A stretch of 34,671 nt of DNA from DRYM01 sp964526225 (GCA_964526225.1 CAZGLL010000015.1:1-34671), one strand, 5' to 3'; positions 16,468-25,127 are shown, counted from the first letter of the stretch. Made by a program: numbers and translations. Notes: generated by a model not told the origin, from the sequence alone.

Positions 16468-16530
16468 AACTCTCTCTAAGTACTTAGGTTACGGCATATA
16501 TGTGGGTAGGAAGCTATAAGGTGTAAACTC

Positions 16531-17295
16531 GTGTACTATGATGAAATAGTGAGAGCTTATTTTAGGAAGATTGTGGAAGAACGTAGATTGTCAAGATTTA
16601 CTGTTGAAATTAGCGGGAAAGAGGCTGCTGGAAAAAAGGTAATGTTTAAAGTAGTGCCCTCAAAAGAGTTTAACTTGCCAAGTGAAGAATATGCTATTGC
16701 TAAAGGTAAAGAAGTTATTATGGAATGCTGTTTTAAGAATAGTAGAGCTCATGTATTTACAGCTAAGCCTTTCAAAGGAGTTTTAACTTTATCGAAAATA
16801 GTCAACCTAAATCTAAACAATGTTTCTAATAGGAGCATATTTTTCTGCGCATTAAATGCTGTAATGAGGCATTTGGGTATTGTAAATAAAACTATTCACT
16901 GCCATGGCAGTGAACCTGAAATTTGCAGTATCGAACTTACTAAATGGTTAAGGAAAAGATACGGTAACGTTCCAATTTTACTAGTAGGATATCAGCCAGC
17001 TTTTGCGGAAGCGCTAACCAAGGTGTTCAATAAAGTATTCATAACCGATATGGATTCTGACAATATAGGTAAAATAGTTAACGGCGTAACTGTAGCTGAT
17101 GATTCAAAAAATAGCTACTTCATGGAGAAAGCTAGAGTTGCTCTTATAACAGGTAGTGCAGTAATAAATTCTACGCTTTGGTCTCTAATAGATGAGGCGA
17201 AGGCTAACAATGTCGAAATTATAATATATGGTGTTTCAGCTGCTGGTGTAGCAAAAATTTTGAAACTAAAGAGGCTTTGTTTCTTCGGAAAATAA
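16531..17295 (+). CDS. DUF364-like Rossmann-fold protein
   Basis: A 254-residue protein. The second half shows PILLVGYQPAFAEAL, VFITDMDSDNIGK, ARVALITGSAVINSTLWSLI and VEIIIYGVSAAGVA, a Rossmann-like layout seen in the DUF364 (putative heavy-metal chelation) family, usually preceded by a small DUF4213-type domain as here. Family members are often near molybdenum or metal-cofactor genes. GTG at 16531 is the start, seven bases after AAGGTG. The stop is one base from that of the convergent bioY. Function unknown; family call by motif layout. Confidence 0.55.
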   Translation: MYYDEIVRAYFRKIVEERRLSRFTVEISGKEAAGKKVMFKVVPSKEFNLPSEEYAIAKGKEVIMECCFKNSRAHVFTAKPFKGVLTLSKIVNLNLNNVSNRSIFFCALNAVMRHLGIVNKTIHCHGSEPEICSIELTKWLRKRYGNVPILLVGYQPAFAEALTKVFNKVFITDMDSDNIGKIVNGVTVADDSKNSYFMEKARVALITGSAVINSTLWSLIDEAKANNVEIIIYGVSAAGVAKILKLKRLCFFGK

Positions 17296-17296
17296 C

Positions 17297-17830
17297 TTAT
17301 TTTAAACGTATACGCGTAATTCTGTAGGCTAATTCTGAAGCTATAAATGCCTTAACCACATCTCCAGGTATGAAAGGTAAAATTGTAATGCTAAGTAAAT
17401 TCTCTTTAATACCATATACTAAGTTAAGCCATAGAAGCCCTGTTGGATAAACCGAAAAAACACCTACTAGAGATGTTAACAGCAATTGTTTCCTAGTTTT
17501 ATTTCCAATCCTCCCGGCTATAAGTCCTGAAATAGTGGCTGCCACAGGAAAGCCGTAGAGAAAACCTGCTGTAGGACCTAATAAAACAACTAACCCTCCT
17601 TTTAATCCAGCTGCAAAAGGAAAACCTAGTATTATGAGAGCAATATACATTACCTGGCTAAGAAAACCTACTAAAGCACCGCCAATAATTCCGGAAAGAA
17701 CTACAGCAAGTGTTTGTAAAGTTATCGGAATGGGTGTGAAGGGAAGATAGATGGTTATTTGGGCTAAAATAGCTGTTAATGATGTAAAGAAAACTACTAA
17801 ACATATTCTCCTAGCATCTAAAATCTTCAT
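17297..17830 (-). CDS. bioY: Biotin transporter BioY (ECF substrate-binding subunit)
   Basis: A 177-residue protein with about six membrane helices. FTPIPITLQTLAVVLSG (about 30-46) and the Gly-rich LGPTAGFLYGFPVAA (about 84-98) are the BioY signatures. It binds biotin in the membrane and works with an ECF ATPase and T component; none is coded nearby, so it must share a module coded elsewhere or act alone, as some BioY proteins do. ATG start. It is convergent with the DUF364-like gene and divergent from the flavin reductase gene 78 bases away. Confidence 0.9.
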   Translation of the reverse strand: MKILDARRICLVVFFTSLTAILAQITIYLPFTPIPITLQTLAVVLSGIIGGALVGFLSQVMYIALIILGFPFAAGLKGGLVVLLGPTAGFLYGFPVAATISGLIAGRIGNKTRKQLLLTSLVGVFSVYPTGLLWLNLVYGIKENLLSITILPFIPGDVVKAFIASELAYRITRIRLK

Positions 17831-17908
17831 TTCACATCAGCTATTAGCAATTACTATACGTTTAGTTCATCTACTATAACTAGCCTTAGTGTTTAAAGGG
17901 TGTTTCTT

Positions 17909-18463
17909 TTGGGGTGGAAGAAAATTAGCTTTAGAGAGTGGCCTTACATACTACATCCTAGACCTGTTGTTATAATTGCTTCAGAATATAATGGTAAAGT
18001 ATCTGCTATGCCTGCATCGTGGACAATGCCTGTTTCAAGAGAGCCCCCGGTAATTGCTGTAGCGATATCTAAGAAGAGATTCACCTACGAACTAATAATT
18101 AAGAGTCACGAATTTAGTGTAAACATTCTTTCCAGGGACCTTCTAGGTAAGATACATTATTTAGGATGCGTTAGTGGCAGAGATGAACCAGACAAAATAG
18201 CTAAAGCAGGATTAACCATAACTAAAGGTAGGAAAATAAATTCACCCATAGTTCTAGAGTCATTAGCTGTAGCAGAATGCACTTTATGGAAGAATATTGA
18301 AGCTGGAGATCATAACATAGTAGTTGGAAGGGTTGCTGAAGCATATGCTAAGCCGGAATTTGACATTTTCAGTGAGAAAATTTTTGAGAAAACACCCTTA
18401 CATGTGGGAAGAAATGTTTACACGTATCCGATAAGCAAGAAGATTATAGTAGGAGAAAACTGA
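17909..18463 (+). CDS. Flavin reductase-like FMN-binding protein
   Basis: About 184 residues with the split-barrel flavin reductase fold: HPRPVVIIASEYNGKVSAMP, then ASWTMPVSREPPVIAVAIS and EFSVNILSRDLLGKIHYLG. Members bind FMN and reduce it with NAD(P)H or serve as small redox proteins. I chose TTG at 17909, six bases after GGGTG; the longest ORF begins at the GTG within that ribosome site (17900). The zinc-ribbon gene follows after 13 bases and the MBL gene after that, so the three form an operon, perhaps for redox or metal handling. Confidence 0.8.
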   Translation: MGWKKISFREWPYILHPRPVVIIASEYNGKVSAMPASWTMPVSREPPVIAVAISKKRFTYELIIKSHEFSVNILSRDLLGKIHYLGCVSGRDEPDKIAKAGLTITKGRKINSPIVLESLAVAECTLWKNIEAGDHNIVVGRVAEAYAKPEFDIFSEKIFEKTPLHVGRNVYTYPISKKIIVGEN

Positions 18464-18476
18464 GGCTGAAGAATCC

Positions 18477-18689
18477 ATGAACATTGGTGGAGGAAGGCAT
18501 GGTAGGGGAATGGGGCCTATAGGTTACTGCATCTGTTTAAGATGCGGGTATAGGGTAAGGAAAATTCCTGGTATTAGATGTTTAGACATGAAATGTCCGA
18601 AATGTGGTGCAGCGATGGTTAGAGAAGGCTCATACCATCATCAGTTATATCTGGAGAGAATGAAGAATAAGAAGTTAAAGGAGAAGTAG
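18477..18689 (+). CDS. Small zinc-ribbon protein
   Basis: A 70-residue protein: a Gly-rich start (GGGRHGRGMGPIGYC), a CxxC knuckle (CLRC), a further Cys in IRCLDMKC, a second knuckle CPKC and a basic tail. The four-cysteine pattern should bind one zinc or iron. Similar small proteins occur in archaea and anaerobes near iron-molybdenum cofactor-type or MBL genes, which I recall as a pattern but cannot confirm here. It sits between the flavin reductase and MBL genes with gaps of 13 and 12 bases. Confidence 0.75.
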   Translation: MNIGGGRHGRGMGPIGYCICLRCGYRVRKIPGIRCLDMKCPKCGAAMVREGSYHHQLYLERMKNKKLKEK

Positions 18690-18701
18690 ATAATTACTGT
18701 A

Positions 18702-19544
18702 GTGGTGGTTAAGATTTTAACTAAAATCTATGTTTTAGCAGATGATTATGCTGGGTATGAAAGCTCATTTCTAGGGCAACATGGAGCATCATACTTCATA
18801 GAGCATGAAGGTGTAAATGTACTTTTCGATACAGGACAAAATGGTAAACTAATCTTAGAGATAATGAATGAATTGGGGTTATCACCTAAAAGCATAGATT
18901 ACATTTTCCTATCACATAACCACTACGACCATACAGGAGGTTTACTTGAAATACTTAAAGCAATAGGTAGGAAAGTTCCGATAATAGCTCATCCAAGTAT
19001 TTTCCGGGAAACAGTAGTTTTAAAACCTAAATTGAGACATATAGGTGTACCTTTTAGTATGAATGAAGTTGAGAAATATGGTAAACTAATTTTAGTTAAT
19101 GAACCCTTTAAAATATCGAAAAACATTTCCTCAACAGGCGAAATCAGAGAGAGATTAGATTTTGAAAGGCAAAGTTTAGAGGTATACACTATAGTTAACG
19201 GAAAATTAGTTGAAGACCCAATATTAGACGATATGAGCTTAGTAATAAACAGAGCTGACGGATTAATTGTTATAAGCGGATGCTCTCATGCTGGAATAGT
19301 TGGTATTGTTGAGCATTCGATGAAGATTACAGGCAACAACAAGGTTAGGGCTATTATTGGTGGGCTTCATCTCATAAGCGCTAGTGATGAAAGAATAAAG
19401 AAAACGGTAAATGAGCTCTCAAAATTAGGTGTCGAAGAAGTCTTTGCTGGACACTGTACAGGCTTTAGAGCTGAAGCAAAATTCTATGAAGCTTTTAAAG
19501 AGAAATTCCATAAGCTACATGCTGGGATGAAAATACTGATTTAA
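18702..19544 (+). CDS. MBL-fold metallo-hydrolase (COG1237-like)
   Basis: A 280-residue protein of the metallo-beta-lactamase fold: FDTGQNG, the metal motif SHNHYDHTGGL at about 72-82, a later ISGCSHAGIVG with another ligand His, and GGLHL near the end. The arrangement matches COG1237, which includes a proposed dihydropterin-ribofuranosyl-aminobenzene phosphate synthase and many unassigned hydrolases. The ORF opens with GTG GTG; GGTG in these codons, followed six bases on by ATT (18714), could instead be the ribosome site with an ATT start. Its stop abuts the stop of the next, convergent gene. Confidence 0.8.
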   Translation: MVVKILTKIYVLADDYAGYESSFLGQHGASYFIEHEGVNVLFDTGQNGKLILEIMNELGLSPKSIDYIFLSHNHYDHTGGLLEILKAIGRKVPIIAHPSIFRETVVLKPKLRHIGVPFSMNEVEKYGKLILVNEPFKISKNISSTGEIRERLDFERQSLEVYTIVNGKLVEDPILDDMSLVINRADGLIVISGCSHAGIVGIVEHSMKITGNNKVRAIIGGLHLISASDERIKKTVNELSKLGVEEVFAGHCTGFRAEAKFYEAFKEKFHKLHAGMKILI

Positions 19545-19910
19545 TCATAAAGAAGCGTATTCTCTTATTTTAGAAGCTAAAATTTTAAGTTTTTCACCAT
19601 CCCTTATCCTTAAAGCTTTACCGTCGAAGTACACGGTAAGAACGAATCTACGTTTCCACGAATCAACAATGACAAATATGCTAAAAAGCGTGATTAGCCA
19701 ACCGCCTATCCTGTAGAGTATAAGTCCTAAAATGGCTAATACGATACTTAAAATCATAAGTTTTAAGTCCACTCTAATATCAATAGCTTTAATATTCTTT
19801 AAGGAAATTTTTTGGAGAAAATCCTTACTTTTAACGACTACTTCATTAGCCATTATGGCGACTGTAGTTTTCTCAATAGTCATTTGATACTTTACTTCTT
19901 CGCTACCCAA
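19545..19910 (-). CDS. Small membrane protein with PH-like layout
   Basis: A 121-residue protein not assigned to a named family. Residues 1-45 and 85-121 are predicted strands (TTVAIMANEVVVKS; RRFVLTVYFDGKALRIRDGE) and two membrane helices lie between (about 50-82, LMILSIVLAILGLILYRIGG). This is similar in layout to small membrane proteins carrying a bacterial PH-like domain. The start is TTG at 19910, with ATG at residue 10 possible. The promoter region ahead has a TATA box flanked by two perfect palindromes, so it is probably regulated. Confidence 0.55.
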   Translation of the reverse strand: MGSEEVKYQMTIEKTTVAIMANEVVVKSKDFLQKISLKNIKAIDIRVDLKLMILSIVLAILGLILYRIGGWLITLFSIFVIVDSWKRRFVLTVYFDGKALRIRDGEKLKILASKIREYASL

Positions 19911-19925
19911 GAACCCTATTCCTCA

Positions 19926-19972
19926 AAGTGAACATTTCACTTCGCCGACTTATAATTTTCTCGTAAGAAAAT
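19926..19972 (-). promoter_or_regulatory. TATA box flanked by two perfect palindromes
   Basis: AAGTGAA-CAT-TTCACTT (19926-19942) and ATTTTCT-CGTA-AGAAAAT (19955-19972) are perfect 7-bp inverted repeats. Between them ATTATAAGT (19948-19956, minus strand) looks like the TATA box for the gene starting at 19910. The first palindrome falls on the expected transcript start and the second on the BRE side. Both are candidate repressor or activator sites. Confidence 0.45.
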
Positions 19973-20103
19973 GTTCTCATAAATTATTAGAAAATGAAGT
20001 TTGCTTATTAGAGAGCTTAATGGTATTTAAAAAGGATTCTATAGAATATTTTTCATATATGCTTTTTAAGAATAATGCGGAGATATAATATGGGTGAAGA
20101 GAG

Positions 20104-20802
20104 ATACTCAGAACTTATGGTTTGATACCTGTTTCAGTAATGATAACAAAGTATCATAAGAGCCTTCTAGCAAAGCTAAGTACGTATTTATCGAAGCCTT
20201 TATATGTTGAAGTTTATAAACATCCTGAAATTTCAAAATACGTAGTACTAGCCTATACTTCAGACGAAAGTTTATGCAATCACTTTCAAAAAATACGTAA
20301 AATGTTTAGTTACAAAGTAATAGGTGTTTCTTGCGACTCTTCTGCTGAAGCATCCTATTTTGTTGCACTTAAATCTAAATGCGAATTTTACGAAATATTA
20401 GAGAAATACGGTATAATAGTGCTAATGCCGTATATTTTTAGAAATGGCAATAGACATTTTAATGCTCTAGTTGAAAGAAGCAAGCTTGAAGCATTTATAA
20501 GCGATCTTCAAAGCCGGTACGGGAAAAGACATGTTTATGTAAGAAAAATGAAGAGCATGGATATTGCTAAAAAGATATACTCTGATATAAGCAAGTTGGA
20601 AAAGGGTTTAAGAAAACTTACAGAAGGTGAAATAAGAGCTCTAAAATTAGCGTTACAAAAGGGCTACTTTGATATTCCTAGAAAAATAACACTACATCAC
20701 TTAGGCTATGAACTAGGCTTATCTAAAGCAACTGTTGAAACACATTTACGCAAAGCTTTAAAGAAAATACTTGGAAGCATTCAGGAGGCCGCATTAATTT
20801 AA
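20104..20802 (+). CDS. HTH_10 (Bat-like) transcriptional regulator, copy 1
   Basis: About 230 residues. The C-terminal 60 residues carry the archaeal Bat-type HTH: LTEGEIRALKLALQKGYFDI, then LGYELGLSKATVETHLRKAL. The N-terminal 150 residues are a sensor-like region shared with the paralogue at 27422-28129 (PLYVEVYKHPE, EFYEILEKYGIIVLMPYIF). The ORF has TTG at 20122 as first usual start, but similarity to the paralogue begins earlier (ILR.YGLIP), and ATA at 20104 lies exactly seven bases after GGTG; a TGA precedes it in frame at 20095. I therefore chose ATA. It faces the TRAP/SDR operon and probably controls it. Confidence 0.75.
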   Translation: MLRTYGLIPVSVMITKYHKSLLAKLSTYLSKPLYVEVYKHPEISKYVVLAYTSDESLCNHFQKIRKMFSYKVIGVSCDSSAEASYFVALKSKCEFYEILEKYGIIVLMPYIFRNGNRHFNALVERSKLEAFISDLQSRYGKRHVYVRKMKSMDIAKKIYSDISKLEKGLRKLTEGEIRALKLALQKGYFDIPRKITLHHLGYELGLSKATVETHLRKALKKILGSIQEAALI

Positions 20803-21019
20803 ATTAGAACATTACAGTGTAAAGATCAAAAGGATCAAATCAAGCAAGATCTTATAGTATATTTCTCTTTAAATAATGCCTCTTTAATAGACAGTTCTCG
20901 CTTTAAATATTATTAACTACAAGGTAAATTGGAAGTAGCTATAATCGTGTTATTTTGTTCTTAAGCTAATCAACTAATTAATTATTAAAATAAAATAATT
21001 GTTGAAGAAATTGAATTTC

Positions 21020-21784
21020 CTAAACAGGACCACCGTATACTACATATCCTCCATCTATTAGTACTGTGTTTCCTGTTATAAAGCTAGCATCATCTGATGC
21101 TAGGAACACCATTAACTTAGCGACTTCTTCGGGTTTAGCCATTCTACCTAGAGGAGTCAACATTTTAACTACCTCTTCATTAACTATGCCTTTCTTTGTC
21201 AACTCTATCACTCTACGTGTAGCAACCCATCCTGGCGCAACCCCTACAACTCTAATTCCATACTTAGCCCATTCAACCGCTAGCTCTTTTGTTAAACCGA
21301 TCACCCCGGCTTTAGAAGCACAGTAGGCTGACCTCTTAGGAATCGCTATGAAGCCTAGCATTGAAGCCATATTTATTATAACTCCCCCTCCCTGTTTAAC
21401 CATAACCCTAGCAGCCGCTTGACTGCACAAAAACACTCCTGTTAAATTAACATCAATTATTCTACGCCATTCCTCTAAAGTCATGTCTAACGCTGGTTTC
21501 TGTATGGCAATTCCAGCATTATTTATGAGAATATCTATTTTTCCAAATTTCTCCACTGTCTTCTCTACCATGTTCTTTACATCATCCGGATCAGCTACAT
21601 TAACCTTAACAGCTATTGCTTCACCTCCCATCTTTTTTAGTTCTTCAACAGTTTTTTGAGCTCCTTCAAAGTCTATGTCCGCTACAACAACCTTTGCTCC
21701 TTCTTTTACAAACTCTATTGCAATAGCTTTCCCTATGCCCTTTGCTGCACCAGTAATAATAGCTACCTTATCTTTGAGCTTCAT
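21020..21784 (-). CDS. SDR-family oxidoreductase, copy 1
   Basis: A 254-residue short-chain dehydrogenase. It has the cofactor motif TGAAKGIGKAIA at 11-22, an acidic residue after the second strand (ADIDFEG) that favours NAD over NADP, NNAGIA at about 87-92, catalytic Ser in INMASMLG, YCASK (Tyr-Lys), and the C-terminal FITGNTVLIDGGY. It would oxidise or reduce a hydroxyl group of a small substrate, probably an intermediate of the compound brought in by the TRAP transporter. It is downstream of dctM but has its own TATA box (21818-21827). ATG start behind GGGTT. Confidence 0.9.
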   Translation of the reverse strand: MKLKDKVAIITGAAKGIGKAIAIEFVKEGAKVVVADIDFEGAQKTVEELKKMGGEAIAVKVNVADPDDVKNMVEKTVEKFGKIDILINNAGIAIQKPALDMTLEEWRRIIDVNLTGVFLCSQAAARVMVKQGGGVIINMASMLGFIAIPKRSAYCASKAGVIGLTKELAVEWAKYGIRVVGVAPGWVATRRVIELTKKGIVNEEVVKMLTPLGRMAKPEEVAKLMVFLASDDASFITGNTVLIDGGYVVYGGPV

Positions 21785-21810
21785 AGCTTAAACCCATAAT
21801 GTAGATATTT

Positions 21811-21839
21811 TCCACGGTTTAAATAAAGCCGTATTGCAA
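21811..21839 (-). promoter_or_regulatory. SDR promoter with two 10-mers shared with the dctP upstream region
   Basis: TTTATTTAAA on the minus strand (21818-21827) is a TATA box for the SDR gene. On the plus strand TCCACGGTTT (21811-21820) and CGTATTGCAA (21830-21839) recur exactly at 26368-26377 and 26352-26361, in the opposite order, upstream of dctP. They are candidate sites for the locus regulators. Confidence 0.45.
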
Positions 21840-21884
21840 CATGTTTTATAATAGATGAATTACTTAGCAAACATTTTTATTGCT

Positions 21885-23189
21885 TTAAACTGGGAGGCCT
21901 AGTAGCTTAGGGAACCATAGTACCGCTTCTGGAACTAGAACTATTATCACATATATTATGAGGTATATTATTATGAACGGTATTATTGCTTTAAGTATTT
22001 TCTCTATTTCGATATTGAGTGAATGGGAAACAACGAAAACAACCGAACCTACAGGAGGAGTAGAGGATCCAAGCATTACACCATATAGGAAGAGTGCATT
22101 TATATGGTACGGATTAATACCATAAGGAGAAAGAGCCGATATAATAACAGCTCCCCATGCTATTGAGAGTACTATTACGTCGAAGAACATTCCTAGAACA
22201 GCAAGAATACCGGCCAAAATAAGCAAAGCAGCAAAAGGACTAACGCTAACGCTTATACCTTTAAAGAACTCTATTAGTGCTTGGTTCAACCCACTCAAAG
22301 ACCAAGTATAATTAAGGATGTATGATGCCCCTATCATTAAAAGGACAACAGCAGTAGTTCTACTTGACTCAATAATTATTTCCGCTATTCTTCTAAGAGT
22401 AATTCTACGATAAGCTGCAGCAACAGCAAGCGCACCTATAGCTCCTAGTGCTCCGGCTTCAGTAACCGAAAACACTCCAAAATAAATGCCTCCAAGAACA
22501 CCGAGAGGAACAGCAAGTAAAGGTAGTGCTCTTAGTATCCTCCAAATAATCTCACGGAAAGTATACCTTCTTTCTAAACCACCGTAACCTTTCTTATAAG
22601 AGATAATAAGTATCGCTACAATTAGTCCAAACATTACTATTATTCCTAATGCTGCTGCTACAGCAAACATAGTTATTACTGATGTACTTGTCGCAACAGC
22701 AATGATTATAGCGGGAATGCTTGGTGGTATGAATGCTCCAAGGGGAGAAGCAGCAGTAATTACTGCTGCTGTGAATCCTTTGGGGTAACCTCTTTTCCAC
22801 ATTTCTGGGCCCATAATTCTTGAAAAAGCGGCTCCCGTTGCTGCAGGAGATCCTGTGAGTAAGCCGAATAGGGCACATCCAACTATGGTTACTACTGCTA
22901 GTCCTCCTTTAACTCGTCCTAAAATAGGCTCTATAGCATCAACAATAAGCTTAGTTAACCCTGTTTTCTCAAAAACAACACCCATAAACGTAAAAAGGAA
23001 AACACCTAAGAGAGGAAATGATCTTGTTGGTAGTACCATTGCTTTAACTGCTACGGATAAATCAATACCCGTAAGAACCATAGTAATCAAACTACTTAAC
23101 CCTATAGAAAACGTTACTGGTACACCTAAAATTATCAATCCTAGTAATAAAGCGAAGAATATTATAGCCACTATTGGAAGCGGAAGCAT
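21885..23189 (-). CDS. dctM: TRAP transporter large permease DctM, copy 1
   Basis: A 434-residue membrane protein with about twelve helices, the DctM subunit that forms the Na+-driven transport path. It shows the family's Gly/Pro motifs GSPAATGAAFSRIMGPEM, SPLGAFIPPSIP and GSSTPPVGSVVFVVSH. It is a tandem copy of the next gene upstream, with the same length and a constant offset of 1353 bases. Two blocks are identical at the DNA level: 277 bases (21968-22244) and 390 bases (22716-23105). It has no DctQ of its own. ATG follows GGGGGTG. Confidence 0.9.
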   Translation of the reverse strand: MLPLPIVAIIFFALLLGLIILGVPVTFSIGLSSLITMVLTGIDLSVAVKAMVLPTRSFPLLGVFLFTFMGVVFEKTGLTKLIVDAIEPILGRVKGGLAVVTIVGCALFGLLTGSPAATGAAFSRIMGPEMWKRGYPKGFTAAVITAASPLGAFIPPSIPAIIIAVATSTSVITMFAVAAALGIIVMFGLIVAILIISYKKGYGGLERRYTFREIIWRILRALPLLAVPLGVLGGIYFGVFSVTEAGALGAIGALAVAAAYRRITLRRIAEIIIESSRTTAVVLLMIGASYILNYTWSLSGLNQALIEFFKGISVSVSPFAALLILAGILAVLGMFFDVIVLSIAWGAVIISALSPYGINPYHINALFLYGVMLGSSTPPVGSVVFVVSHSLNIEIEKILKAIIPFIIIYLIIYVIIVLVPEAVLWFPKLLGLPV

Positions 23190-23237
23190 CTATTTAACCA
23201 CCCCCTTTATAGTTCTAAACTAAACATTTTTATCACT

Positions 23238-24542
23238 CTAAACTGAGAGGCCTAGTAGCTTAGGGAACCATAAGGCAGTTTCGGGCACAAACACCACAAC
23301 TATGTAAAGTATAAGATAAGTTATTATGAACGGTATTATTGCTTTAAGTATTTTCTCTATTTCGATATTGAGTGAATGGGAAACAACGAAAACAACCGAA
23401 CCTACAGGAGGAGTAGAGGATCCAAGCATTACACCATATAGGAAGAGTGCATTTATATGGTACGGATTAATACCATAAGGAGAAAGAGCCGATATAATAA
23501 CAGCTCCCCATGCTATTGAGAGTACTATTACGTCGAAGAACATTCCTAGAACAGCAAGAATACCGGCCAAAATAAGCAAAGCAGCAAAAGGACTAACACC
23601 AACACTGACGCTACCAAAGAAACCCATTAGTGCTTGATTTAACCCACTCAAAGACCAAGTATAATTAAGGATAAAGGATGCTCCAATAAGCAATAAAACA
23701 ACAGCTGTTGTCTTACTTGACTCAATAATTATTTCCGCTACTTTCTTGGGGGACAATGCTCTATAAAGAGCTGAAATAATAAGTGCGCCTGTAGCTCCTA
23801 GTGCTCCGGCTTCAGTAACCGAAAACACGCCGAGATAAATACCTCCAAGAACGGTAAGAGGAACTGCTAATAGAGGTATTGCCTTCAAAATTCTCCAAAT
23901 AATCTCACGGAAAGTGTACTTTTTCTCTATTCCTCCATATCCTTTCTTATAAGAGATAATTAACGAAGTTACGATAAGACAGAAGGCAACGAGAATTCCT
24001 AGTGCTGCTGCTACAGCAAACATAGTTATTACTGAAGTTCCCGTAGCAACAGCAATAACTATTGCTGCAATGCTTGGTGGTATGAATGCTCCAAGGGGAG
24101 AAGCAGCAGTAATTACTGCTGCTGTGAATCCTTTGGGGTAACCTCTTTTCCACATTTCTGGGCCCATAATTCTTGAAAAAGCGGCTCCCGTTGCTGCAGG
24201 AGATCCTGTGAGTAAGCCGAATAGGGCACATCCAACTATGGTTACTACTGCTAGTCCTCCTTTAACTCGTCCTAAAATAGGCTCTATAGCATCAACAATA
24301 AGCTTAGTTAACCCTGTTTTCTCAAAAACAACACCCATAAACGTAAAAAGGAAAACACCTAAGAGAGGAAATGATCTTGTTGGTAGTACCATTGCTTTAA
24401 CTGCTACGGATAAATCAATACCCGTAAGAACCATAGTAATCAAACTACTTAACCCTATGGAGAAAACTATGGGTACGCCAAGAATTATTAAACCAAGCAT
24501 TAATGTGAAAAATATTGCTCCTACAACAACTATTGGCAACAT
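23238..24542 (-). CDS. dctM: TRAP transporter large permease DctM, copy 2
   Basis: A 434-residue DctM subunit, with the same motifs as copy 1 but a divergent N-terminal helix (MLPIVVVGAIFFTLM), a different middle part (about residues 140-300) and a different C-terminal end. It follows dctQ directly, its start overlapping the dctQ stop, so this copy is the likely partner of DctQ in the DctPQM system. ATG at 24542 lies four bases after GAGGTA; the next codon, TTG, is at the usual seven-base distance and could also serve. Confidence 0.9.
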   Translation of the reverse strand: MLPIVVVGAIFFTLMLGLIILGVPIVFSIGLSSLITMVLTGIDLSVAVKAMVLPTRSFPLLGVFLFTFMGVVFEKTGLTKLIVDAIEPILGRVKGGLAVVTIVGCALFGLLTGSPAATGAAFSRIMGPEMWKRGYPKGFTAAVITAASPLGAFIPPSIAAIVIAVATGTSVITMFAVAAALGILVAFCLIVTSLIISYKKGYGGIEKKYTFREIIWRILKAIPLLAVPLTVLGGIYLGVFSVTEAGALGATGALIISALYRALSPKKVAEIIIESSKTTAVVLLLIGASFILNYTWSLSGLNQALMGFFGSVSVGVSPFAALLILAGILAVLGMFFDVIVLSIAWGAVIISALSPYGINPYHINALFLYGVMLGSSTPPVGSVVFVVSHSLNIEIEKILKAIIPFIITYLILYIVVVFVPETALWFPKLLGLSV

Positions 24543-25027
24543 TACTTGCTTACCTCTAAAGGCTTATACAAAAGTACTATCTTGATGATGTACCGTATAA
24601 TTATGAATGTAAAGCCTAATATCATAGCTGTGTAGAGTACGGTCTTTGGTAGTCTTAGGAAAGTTGTTTTCTGTATACTGTATACGGGGTAGTAATCGAT
24701 AACGAAATAGAGCATTATAGCTGAAAATGCTATGCAAAGAAGCATCATGAATGTTTTATAGAGTTTTCCTCTTTTATCTCTAATTATTCCAACATATGGA
24801 TGATCTCCTCTACTAAGCACTAAACTACCACCAATGAAAACGAGCCATATGTGAAATATCCAGGCGAGTTCAGCTTCTTGGGGGAAAGAGCCGTGAATAA
24901 AATATCTGTTAATGGCACCATATAATAGAACTGATATTATTCCTAATTCCGTAATGAAAACTACAGGAATTTCTATTGCTGCCAGCGCTTTATCCATGTA
25001 GCTAATGGTTTTTGTTAGCTTACTCAT
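24542..25027 (-). CDS. dctQ: TRAP transporter small permease DctQ
   Basis: A 161-residue protein with four membrane helices. AELAWIFHIWLVFIGGSLVL, then SRGDHPYVGII, is the DctQ signature around helix 2 (about 55-85). DctQ scaffolds DctM and helps dock the binding protein. It lies between dctP (100 bases upstream) and dctM copy 2 (overlapping). ATG follows GGGGGCTTAAAGAT. Confidence 0.9.
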   Translation of the reverse strand: MSKLTKTISYMDKALAAIEIPVVFITELGIISVLLYGAINRYFIHGSFPQEAELAWIFHIWLVFIGGSLVLSRGDHPYVGIIRDKRGKLYKTFMMLLCIAFSAIMLYFVIDYYPVYSIQKTTFLRLPKTVLYTAMILGFTFIIIRYIIKIVLLYKPLEVSK

Positions 25028-25127
25028 ATCTTTAAGCCCCCATTCACTTAAAACTTCGCATCAATTGCCCATTTTAAGGAAGAATTTTTAAATTTTACTT
25101 ATATAGGGTAAAAAAATGTGTTTAATT

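Noticed and set aside
20980..21000. AATTATT/AATAATT inverted repeat between HTH copy 1 and the SDR gene as a terminator
   Set aside because: It consists only of A and T in a very AT-rich spacer, so the pairing is not significant.
22594..24231. Two nearly identical 94-codon minus-strand ORFs (22594-22878 and 23947-24231)
   Set aside because: They are out-of-frame readings of the duplicated dctM genes, and their identity only reflects the gene-conversion block.
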